DNA of 7,998 nucleotides from Bacteroidota bacterium. GTDB lineage: Bacteria; Bacteroidota; Bacteroidia; Cytophagales; Cyclobacteriaceae. The stretch spans positions 1-7,998 of the forward strand of contig JAEZBX010000301.1 of NCBI GenBank assembly GCA_023412765.1, read 5' to 3'. Position 1 is the first letter of the stretch. Each line of letters begins with the position of its first letter. Below, piece by piece: positions 1 through 5,158 of the stretch. The notes beneath the pieces are model-generated. The model was not told the origin of the DNA and searched no databases. It worked only from the letters and a program-made list of their open reading frames with translations. Position numbers and translations under genes: made by a program.

Positions 1-2
1 TA

Positions 3-1055
3 CCTATCCCGTTAGAGGTAACTTCAAATCCTGCATCGTATGCAACTGACCGTCTTTCGTTAAAGCTGAGGGAGAATGAATTAAAAAATGATCTCAAGAT
101 TCTTCATCCTGAAATTGTCTGCGAGGATGACGTCGTGGGCGTGAAAATTTCCAGTGCGGAAGCAGGGGTTACATATTCAATTTATGCCAGCGAAAACACT
201 CTTCTTTCCTCTGGTACCAATGAATCGAATGGTGATCTCGTAATAAGTTTTCCTGCGTCGTCTCTCCAGCCAGGCCAAAATATTCTTAGTGTTAAAGCCC
301 ACGCTACCTGTCATGTCGTACCACTCCTCGGGACTCATGCTATCGTAAGGGAGTCAACGCCTCTCATATGGGGTGAATCGGTAACGGCATGTTCAGGTAG
401 CACTGTTATTCTGGAGGCGCAAAGCGATAAGGTAGATGCCCGGTACTTTTGGTTTCATCAGACAGATGAGAAAGATACTATTGGGACCGGAGCGTTTTTT
501 GAAACTGAACCTCTTACAAAGTCGCGGTCGTACTATGTCGTTGCGAGTACAGACAAGTGTGTTAGCCGGCCCTATGAAATCAGAGCCGACATAATAAATT
601 ATGAACCTTCACAGATAAATATCTTTGGCGATACCCTGCTCGTCTCAAATTATATCTCGAATAATATCTGGGTTTTCAACAACGACACTCTAAAAACTGG
701 CGCTGAGTCTATCAGAATAGAAAATCCAGGTATATACACCTTGATCACCGATACGCTGGGCTGTCGTTCATCTACAACATATGAATATTTTCCACTTGAA
801 TCTCAGCGGCTGTCCGAAGAAGGTTATGCCTATCCCAACCCTGCCAATGATTTCTTAATGGTTGCCTCCGGGAGATGGCAGAGCGAAGTCCATGTGTTGG
901 ACGGGCAGGGGAGAGTAGTCATTAAAGAGGTGCAAAACTCCTCTGATACTGTTGAGCATGCTATCGATGTGCGTGAACTGGCGAACGGGACTTACTACGT
1001 TAGGCTGAGGTCACCGCGTGGAACCCAAATAATTCGGTTTATCAAGGAAGATTGA
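3..1055 (+). CDS. T9SS-secreted Ig-like protein, 3' part (5' end outside window)
   Basis: The frame is open from base 3 to a TGA at 1053-1055, giving 350 residues. A GTG at 135 is only an internal codon: the upstream codons read as the same kind of protein, so the gene starts outside the window. Around residues 42-115 there is a module beginning CEDDVVGVKIS, typical of the repeated beta-sandwich units in secreted Bacteroidota proteins. Residues about 125-200 form an Ig-like unit with paired Cys (CSGSTVILEA ... STDKCVS) and the YFWF core strand. Residues about 202-260 form a further unit ending in PGIYTLITDTLGC. The last 75 residues are a type A T9SS sorting domain: YPNPAND near 277, a GQGRVV strand, and GTYYVRL near 329. 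By family knowledge this C-terminus directs outer-membrane export, followed by cleavage and release or surface anchoring. The actual function lies in the missing N-terminal part and cannot be named. Confidence in the secretion class is high. Confidence 0.9.
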   Translation, partial: PIPLEVTSNPASYATDRLSLKLRENELKNDLKILHPEIVCEDDVVGVKISSAEAGVTYSIYASENTLLSSGTNESNGDLVISFPASSLQPGQNILSVKAHATCHVVPLLGTHAIVRESTPLIWGESVTACSGSTVILEAQSDKVDARYFWFHQTDEKDTIGTGAFFETEPLTKSRSYYVVASTDKCVSRPYEIRADIINYEPSQINIFGDTLLVSNYISNNIWVFNNDTLKTGAESIRIENPGIYTLITDTLGCRSSTTYEYFPLESQRLSEEGYAYPNPANDFLMVASGRWQSEVHVLDGQGRVVIKEVQNSSDTVEHAIDVRELANGTYYVRLRSPRGTQIIRFIKED

Positions 1056-1082
1056 TGAGCGTTTCTTAGGAACTTCAAAAAA

Positions 1083-1113
1083 CGAAAAAGCGATGAGTGA
1101 CCATCGCTTTTCG
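1083..1113. terminator. Bidirectional Rho-independent terminator between convergent genes
   Basis: The arms CGAAAAAGCGATG (1083-1095) and CATCGCTTTTCG (1102-1113) pair around AGTGAC with a single bulged A. On the minus strand the stem runs into a T-rich tract (complement of 1074-1089), which fits termination of the H1-like gene ending at 1136. On the plus strand the TTTT of the right arm serves the T9SS gene ending at 1055. It lies within the 80-bp gap between the two stop codons. Confidence 0.8.
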
Positions 1114-1135
1114 GGTTTAGGGTTAGGTTATAAAG

Positions 1136-1561
1136 TCAGGTTCCTAATAGGTTCTTTTGAATGTCCTGCGCCTTGTTTTCAATTGCTTCTTTTGCATCGG
1201 CAAGTTTTTCGCCAACAGCTTCCACAATTGATGATGCGGTTTCGGTAACGGCCTCTTTTACTTCCATAGCCTTGTCAGCTGCGGCAGCGGTGATAGCCTT
1301 GGCTTTCGAAGCGACATTGCGTCTAACTGCAGTTGCTTTCTTAGCAACAGACTTCATGGTGATACGCTTCTTGGGTGCCTTCTTAGCTGCTTTTTTCGCT
1401 GCTTTTTTCGCTGATTTTTTCGCTGCTTTTCTGGCTGACTTTTTTGAGGCTCTTGCAGGTTTAGTCGATTTTTTTGCAGTCTTTTTCGCTGCTTTTTTAG
1501 CGGATTTTTTACCCGCTTTTTTGGCAACCTTCTTGGCTGCTTTTTTAGCTTTCTTTGCCAT
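1136..1561 (-). CDS. Lys/Ala-rich histone H1-like DNA-binding protein
   Basis: This gene encodes 141 residues from the ATG at 1561-1559. A longer frame reaches back only to a TTG at 1585 and adds an unlikely leader, so the ATG was chosen. Residues 1-66 are almost entirely AKKAAKK/SAKK/TAKK repeats, like the C-terminal tail of eukaryotic H1 and the bacterial H1-like proteins of Bordetella and Chlamydia. Such proteins bind DNA non-specifically and condense the nucleoid. Residues 67-95 remain basic (KRITMKSVAKKATAVRR). Residues 96-141 differ: they are acidic and amphipathic, with heptad-like A/V/I spacing (EVKEAVTETASSIVEAV), and should form a long helix that could mediate self-association. A phasin-like or LEA-like helix with a basic tail, as in PhaF, is an alternative reading. 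The gene stands alone, converges on the T9SS gene and ends at the shared terminator. A role in DNA packaging is inferred from composition only, because low-complexity sequence gives weak homology. Confidence 0.8.
   Translation of the reverse strand: MAKKAKKAAKKVAKKAGKKSAKKAAKKTAKKSTKPARASKKSARKAAKKSAKKAAKKAAKKAPKKRITMKSVAKKATAVRRNVASKAKAITAAAADKAMEVKEAVTETASSIVEAVGEKLADAKEAIENKAQDIQKNLLGT
1376..1556 (-). repeat. Degenerate 12-bp coding repeat for the AAKK/SAKK tract
   Basis: Inside the H1-like gene the plus strand repeatedly reads GCTGCTTTTTTC and variants with GCTGAT or TTAGCT. Each 12-bp unit encodes four residues (A/S-A-K-K). The best-preserved neighbours lie around 1387-1434. The period is a multiple of three, so gain or loss of units would keep the reading frame and change only the length of the basic tail. 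Confidence 0.7.
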
Positions 1562-1668
1562 GCTATGAAAGTGTTTAGTACCCAAAAGTTAAAGAAATAA
1601 ATTTCACTTTAACACATCGGAAGAAAAAAAATTTATCAAAGCATATACACTTTCGTCATTATTTACGT

Positions 1669-1681
1669 TACGCGTCGCGTA
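1669..1681. repeat. 13-bp palindrome upstream of the H1-like gene
   Basis: TACGCGTCGCGTA is a perfect inverted repeat (6-bp arms, central T). It lies 108 bp upstream of the H1-like start codon, in otherwise AT-rich DNA. It could be an operator-like site or chance; nothing else in the window repeats it. Confidence 0.35.
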
Positions 1682-1709
1682 TGCAATACCCCACGCGTTG
1701 CTTGGCAAT

Positions 1710-1749
1710 CGTTATTAGTTAATCGTTATTCGTTAATAGTCGGCTCGAG
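1710..1749 (+). repeat. Heptamer array (NGTTAWT, 4 units) ending in CGGCTCGAG
   Basis: Four consecutive 7-mers are visible: CGTTATT (1710), AGTTAAT (1717), CGTTATT (1724) and CGTTAAT (1731). They are followed by AGT and the nonamer CGGCTCGAG (1741-1749). The last 19 bases, CGTTAATAGTCGGCTCGAG, recur exactly at 2060-2078, so this is a dispersed repeat within one spacer. Confidence 0.75.
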
Positions 1750-1769
1750 CACGTACGTTATCAGTTAAT

Positions 1770-1854
1770 GCAACTGAATTTTAGCCCTGCCTCCGCCGAG
1801 CTCCGGCAGGCGAAGCGCACATCCCCCGCCAGGCCAAAGCTAAAATTAGGTTGC
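1770..1854. repeat. 85-bp imperfect inverted repeat with GC-rich hairpin core
   Basis: The outer arms are 16 bp, GCAACTGAATTTTAGC (1770-1785) and GCTAAAATTAGGTTGC (1839-1854), and pair at 14 of 16 positions. The inner 9 bp (AATTTTAGC/GCTAAAATT) match perfectly. The enclosed 53 bp are strongly GC-rich, in contrast to the flanks, and contain a second inverted pair CCTGCC/GGCAGG around TCCGCCGAGCTCC. The nested shape resembles a MITE-like or REP/BIME-like palindromic element. No matching copy is seen elsewhere in the window. Confidence 0.65.
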
Positions 1855-1981
1855 TATCCAAAAGCTGGAAGAATGGGTCGTGCTACCCTCAAGGCATACA
1901 GTTTTCCTAACTTAACAAAGTAGGACTAGTTATTGTAAAGTGGATGTGTCTACGATCAAATATCCTAGCAATCACGATGCC

Positions 1982-2004
1982 CCCTATACCCTATACCCTA
2001 TACC
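1982..2004 (+). repeat. CCCTATA heptamer tandem array (3 units)
   Basis: Three exact CCCTATA units run from 1982 to 2002 and are followed by CC. The motif differs from the neighbouring arrays, but the period is the same 7 nt. Confidence 0.8.
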
Positions 2005-2009
2005 TCACC

Positions 2010-2040
2010 TTATTCCCTATTCCTTATTATTCCTTATTCC
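2010..2040 (+). repeat. TTATTCC heptamer array (4 units, one slipped)
   Basis: The units are TTATTCC (2010), CTATTCC (2017), TTATTCC (2027) and TTATTCC (2034). An extra TTA at 2024-2026 interrupts the phase, which looks like a slippage event. The array lies five bases after the CCCTATA array. Confidence 0.7.
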
Positions 2041-2052
2041 TTTTGTCTTAAT

Positions 2053-2078
2053 AGTTAATCGTTAATAGTCGGCTCGAG
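2053..2078 (+). repeat. Second GTTAAT array joined to CGGCTCGAG
   Basis: AGTTAAT (2053) and CGTTAAT (2060) are followed by AGT and CGGCTCGAG (2070-2078). This is the same modular order as at 1717-1749, where a CGTTATT unit is additionally present, so the two copies differ by the number of heptamers. Confidence 0.75.
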
Positions 2079-2242
2079 GAACTAGTGTACGACTTATCAC
2101 TTGGCTAATACTATCTGTAGTGCTCCTTTTCCCGAAAGCTACGTTGCTTTGGATGGCCACCAGAATCAGCAGTTTGCATGGAATTTGCTTTCAATTGAGG
2201 CGGAAATCCGCTCAGAACCTGCCTGCAGGTATTCATTTACTA

Positions 2243-2394
2243 CCTAAGTCGCAATTTGAGCACGACCTAAATTCGAGCCGTAATTCAAAATTCAAAATTT
2301 AAAATTCAAAATTGAAAATTCCCTTAAATCCGAATCTCAGCACGCCCTAACCTCGAGCCTAATTCAAAATTCAAAATCCAAAATTCAAAATTTG
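2243..2394. repeat. About 80-bp tandem duplication containing TTCAAAA heptamer arrays
   Basis: Unit 1 (2243-2320) and unit 2 (2323-2394) align at a spacing of 80, then 79 after a one-base indel. Both contain GCACG(A/C)CCTAA at 2260 and 2340, then TCGAGCC, TAATTC, and an array of TTCAAAA. The array has five units at 2284-2318 and four at 2363-2390, with one variant base in some units. The left parts (about 2245-2261 and 2325-2341) are more diverged. Read on the minus strand, each unit is a TTTTGAA array followed by CGGCTCGAA or AGGCTCGAG. Unit 2 abuts the stop codon of the ABC exporter. Confidence 0.8.
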
Positions 2395-2395
2395 A

Positions 2396-4126
2396 CTAAA
2401 TCCTCGCCTGATACGTATACAACTCATAATACCTCCCTTTCCTCTCAATCAATTCTTCGTGCCTTCCACGCTCTGCAATCTGACCATTTTCAATTACCAG
2501 GATTTGGTTTGCCTGCCTGATAGTGCTGAGCCGGTGAGCAATCACAAAGGTGGTACGGCCCTTCATCAGCTCGCGTAAACTTGCCTGGATGTAGGCCTCA
2601 GATTCGGTGTCCAGGTTGGAAGTAGCTTCATCAAGGATGAGTACTCTCGGATCGGCCAGGATAGCCCTGGCGATAGCTATACGCTGTCTCTGGCCTCCGG
2701 AGAGCTTTACACCACGTTCTCCTATTAAAGTGTCCAGACCCTTTTCAAAGCGGTCTGTAAACTCGTGAACGTGGGCAGCTTTCGCTGCAATTTGTACCTG
2801 CTCCTCCGTTGCATTAGGACGGGGAAAGAGGATATTTTCACGGATCGTTCCCTCGAAAAGGAAATCATCCTGGAGAACCACCCCTAATTGGCTCCGATAG
2901 CTATTAAGCGACACCTTCGAGAGGTCGATCCCGTCGACGGTGATGGTACCATTTGTTGGAGTCAAGTAGGATGCAGCTAAGCCAGCAATTGTAGTTTTAC
3001 CAGATCCCGATGTTCCAACCAACGCTGTCACGGATCCTGGTTCAGCGGTAAAGCTGACATCTTTCAATACCGGTTTTCCCTCCTCGTATTCGAAAAAGAC
3101 ATGGTCATAAGTGATTTCACCCTTGATGGTTCCAATTTGTATAGTCCGTATTCCGCCGTCGTCCTCAGGTGAAATATTCAGCAACTCTTCCGTGCGATCT
3201 AATCCAGCAAAAGCCTCTGTCAGCTGGCTCCCGATGTTGCTCATCTGGACGATTGGCGCTATCATAAATACCATGAACATGGTGAATTTTAAAAAATCGC
3301 CGGGACTGAGATCAAAATACCCGCTTAACCCCATGATACCCACGCTTGCCAAACCAACGAGGAACGTTCCGGAACTGGTTACCAGGCTGGTTGCGGTCAG
3401 ACTCTTTTTTACATTCTGAAAAAGCTTGTCAACGCCCTGCTCGAAGATCTTTATCTCCTGTTGTTCGGCATTAAATCCCTTGATCACCCTAACACCATTT
3501 AGTGTCTCTGTCAGTCGCCCAGTAACTTCAGCATTTATTTTTCCGCGTTCTCGAAAAATGGGTCTGATATAGGCAAACGCTTTCAGGGTGACAAAACCAA
3601 AAATCGACATAGGCAAAATGATGAATAGCGTCATCAGCGGACTAATACTGATCAACACTCCAATGGAGATCACGGACGTTAGTATACCCCCGACAAGCTG
3701 AACCAGGCCAGTACCCACGAGGTTGCGTACACCCTCCACATCCGTCATAACGCGCGATACTAGCGCACCTGCTTTTTGATTATCGAAAAAGCGAGTCGGC
3801 AGTTTTAACAGATGCTTTTGAACTTTAGACCGCAATACAGAAATCAGATGCTGTGCTTCCACACTTAGAATTTTTGTAAGCAGGAAAGAGGTTACGGCCT
3901 GGATTAAGATTGCCACGGTTACCCAAATAAGAATTTGGGGTAGGAGGCTTAGATTTTTGTTAACCAATACATCGTCGACAAACGGCTTCGTAGCAGCTGG
4001 CGGAACAAGGCCCGCGACTCTGCTTATGATGATGAGGATCAGGCCAATAAAGAGAAGATTTTTCCGGGGCCAGATGATGGTTTTGAAGACATATGCGAGG
4101 GTAACTTTAGATTTGGGTTTGGCCAT
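2396..4126 (-). CDS. ABC exporter half-transporter (MsbA-like, TMD-NBD fusion)
   Basis: The protein has 576 residues, the usual length for a type IV exporter half-unit that works as a homodimer or heterodimer in the inner membrane. Residues 1-310 are the membrane domain, with hydrophobic segments near 23-43, 64-85, 140-162, 163-185, 250-270 and 280-298. The conserved coupling region LPTRFFDNQKAGALVSR lies at 109-125. Residues 335-576 are the ATPase: Walker A GTSGSGKT 371-378, Q-loop Gln419, signature LSGGQ 475-479, Walker B VLILDE with catalytic Glu500, D-loop SNLD 503-506, and H-loop His531. All catalytic residues are present, so it should be active. The family exports lipids (the lipid A flippase MsbA), drugs or peptides; the substrate cannot be read from sequence. 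It starts at the ATG at 4126 without an obvious Shine-Dalgarno. It is monocistronic here, with the repeat units directly at its 3' end and no clear terminator hairpin. Confidence 0.93.
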   Translation of the reverse strand: MAKPKSKVTLAYVFKTIIWPRKNLLFIGLILIIISRVAGLVPPAATKPFVDDVLVNKNLSLLPQILIWVTVAILIQAVTSFLLTKILSVEAQHLISVLRSKVQKHLLKLPTRFFDNQKAGALVSRVMTDVEGVRNLVGTGLVQLVGGILTSVISIGVLISISPLMTLFIILPMSIFGFVTLKAFAYIRPIFRERGKINAEVTGRLTETLNGVRVIKGFNAEQQEIKIFEQGVDKLFQNVKKSLTATSLVTSSGTFLVGLASVGIMGLSGYFDLSPGDFLKFTMFMVFMIAPIVQMSNIGSQLTEAFAGLDRTEELLNISPEDDGGIRTIQIGTIKGEITYDHVFFEYEEGKPVLKDVSFTAEPGSVTALVGTSGSGKTTIAGLAASYLTPTNGTITVDGIDLSKVSLNSYRSQLGVVLQDDFLFEGTIRENILFPRPNATEEQVQIAAKAAHVHEFTDRFEKGLDTLIGERGVKLSGGQRQRIAIARAILADPRVLILDEATSNLDTESEAYIQASLRELMKGRTTFVIAHRLSTIRQANQILVIENGQIAERGRHEELIERKGRYYELYTYQARI

Positions 4127-4224
4127 GCAGCAAGTTTTGTTTGTGGAGACGTAAAGGAGCGGAAATTAGTTTGTGTAATTCGATTGTGGATAAGATAATT
4201 GAAGAATGTGAATGGGGTGATGGC

Positions 4225-4256
4225 TGAATGACCTAGGACTGAAGTCCTGGGGTATT
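4225..4256 (+). repeat. REP-like hairpin, copy A (downstream of transposase)
   Basis: CCTAGGAC-TGAA-GTCCTGGG (4232-4251) forms an 8-bp stem with one T-G wobble and a TGAA loop. It is preceded by TGAATGA and followed by GTATT. The same layout, TGAAT-A-stem-TGAA-stem-GTRTT, is found on the opposite strand at 5061-5031. It lies about 100 bp upstream of the ABC exporter start and about 170 bp beyond the transposase stop. Confidence 0.7.
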
Positions 4257-4423
4257 TGGGCGCAGACCTCAAAAAATTTCCTTCCATCCGATCGGAGATT
4301 GCGTTCTAATATCCGGACAATAGGTTGTCGCTACTCTCACTCTCGCTTCTTTGCACGATAGCTACCTTTTCATGTCCAGGAAGGAATACCAGGTCAATTG
4401 TCAGATCAAGTCAATTATTTCAT

Positions 4424-4876
4424 CTAATCCCATACATAGCGCTCATCATACTCTACCTTATAGAGTCGCAGATATCTTCTGAACTCGTCCTGGAAGGTTT
4501 GCTTCTTATGATGCTCTTCTTGATTTATAATATATCTTTTTACCCTTTCCACCCCGTACGGCCCGACTGAAAATGCTCCATATCCATTTTGCCAATAAAA
4601 ATTATCCAGACCAAAAAACCTGGATTTTATCCAAAGGGAGGAATCTCCTTTTACATCGCGGACAAGATTCGCCAGCGCGATGTTTTTTGAAAGCAGGCAA
4701 AGGATATGCATATGATCGAGGTAACCTCCGATCATGACAGGATTGCATTTCAGATTGCGACAAATTCCGCCGATATATTCATAAAGTTCCGCCGCAATTG
4801 CAGGATGAATTGTCGGCTCTCGATGTTTTGTGCTGAAAATAATGTGAACGTAATTTTTGGATAACGACTGACTCAT
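4424..4876 (-). CDS. tnpA: Y1/HUH transposase, IS200/IS605 or REP-associated (RAYT) type
   Basis: The protein has 150 residues from the ATG at 4876-4874. The frame extends two codons to a TTG, but AGGAAGG lies six bases before the ATG and decides the start. It is a single-domain Y1 transposase. The HUH motif is His55-Met56-His57 in GGYLDHMHILCLL, and the likely catalytic tyrosine is Tyr115 in VKRYIINQEEHH. N-terminal YVHIIFSTKHRE and the block WQNGYGAFSV (95-104) are characteristic of the Bacteroidota branch. Such enzymes cut and rejoin single-stranded DNA at hairpins through a 5'-phosphotyrosine bond. The frame is intact with both catalytic motifs, so it may be active. TGAA-loop hairpins lie on both sides in inverted orientation, which favours a domesticated REP-associated enzyme. 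A plain IS200-like insertion bounded by 4225-5061 is the alternative. No TnpB-like partner is present. Confidence 0.9.
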   Translation of the reverse strand: MSQSLSKNYVHIIFSTKHREPTIHPAIAAELYEYIGGICRNLKCNPVMIGGYLDHMHILCLLSKNIALANLVRDVKGDSSLWIKSRFFGLDNFYWQNGYGAFSVGPYGVERVKRYIINQEEHHKKQTFQDEFRRYLRLYKVEYDERYVWD

Positions 4877-5008
4877 AAACAACCTTCCTGAGATTAAGAT
4901 CTTTCGATAGAACTGATGAGGTCAATTTACGAGAGAGCCATGCGTATGACTAAAAAATATCAAACAGAAAACCAGACATTCTTTGTTGCTGTTGGTGATG
5001 TCTCACTC

Positions 5009-5027
5009 CCGGCCCTGAAAGGGCCGG
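5009..5027 (+). repeat. REP-like hairpin with CCGGCCC arms
   Basis: CCGGCCC-TGAAA-GGGCCGG is a perfect 7-bp stem (8 bp if the T-A next to the loop pairs). Its loop again contains TGAA, read on the plus strand. It is eight bases from copy B, which reads on the other strand, so the two form an inverted pair like a BIME. It also lies about 130 bp downstream of the transporter gene ending at 5158, where such hairpins can protect or end an mRNA. Confidence 0.7.
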
Positions 5028-5030
5028 AGC

Positions 5031-5061
5031 AACACCCCAGGGCTTCAGCCCTGGGTATTCA
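5031..5061 (-). repeat. REP-like hairpin, copy B (upstream of transposase)
   Basis: On the minus strand this reads TGAATA, then CCCAGGGC-TGAA-GCCCTGGG (plus-strand 5036-5055), then GTGTT. The 8-bp stem is perfect. It shares loop, 5' TGAAT and 3' GTRTT with copy A, while the stem bases differ in a compensating way (AGGAC/GTCCT against AGGGC/GCCCT). Paired changes of this kind point to selection on the fold. Confidence 0.75.
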
Positions 5062-5127
5062 TCATCCTGCATATCCTTTCGAAAGTTAATGGAAGACGAT
5101 TGATGCGCTTTGCGTTCCCAAACTTTC

Positions 5128-5158
5128 GGGAGGCAATCGGGAGCTAATCGGGAGGATC
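5128..5158. repeat. 11-bp tandem repeat at the 3' end of the transporter gene
   Basis: GGGAGGCAATC (5128-5138) and GGGAGCTAATC (5139-5149) are followed by a partial GGGAGGATC (5150-5158) that reaches the stop codon of the adjacent gene. The units are too few to assign a role. Confidence 0.55.

Larger units (their letters stand above)
1562..2395. other. Gene-free, repeat-dense intergenic region
   Basis: No convincing gene lies between the H1-like start and the ABC transporter stop (834 bp). The right end carries the tail of the ABC exporter transcript and the left end must carry the H1-like promoter. I see no clean Bacteroidota -33/-7 match for the latter. The interior holds a short palindrome, an 85-bp inverted repeat, several 7-nt-period arrays and an 80-bp tandem duplication, all listed separately. 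The stretch 1860-1980 shows nothing recognisable. A start-less open frame at 2086-2247 is discussed as a finding and not called as a gene. Confidence 0.8.

Noticed and set aside
1114..1130. GGTTTAGGGTTAGGTTA, resembling telomere-type repeats
   Set aside because: Fewer than three imperfect units between two convergent bacterial genes; it is simply terminator-flanking sequence.
1161..1568. Long plus-strand open frame rich in Ala and Phe, opposite the H1-like gene
   Set aside because: It is the complement of AAKK coding repeats. Lys codons read as Phe on the other strand, so the openness is a by-product.
2217..2230. ACCTGC-CT-GCAGGT inverted repeat
   Set aside because: A 2-nt loop is not foldable as such, and a 6-bp match of this kind is expected by chance.
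1710..2394. Possible CRISPR array
   Set aside because: The repeats are very short, unequal in motif and not separated by regular unique spacers, and no cas gene is nearby.
4039..4287. Minus-strand open frame overlapping the start of the ABC exporter
   Set aside because: It shares DNA with the exporter N-terminus in another frame and runs through the hairpin of copy A, with no family resemblance.
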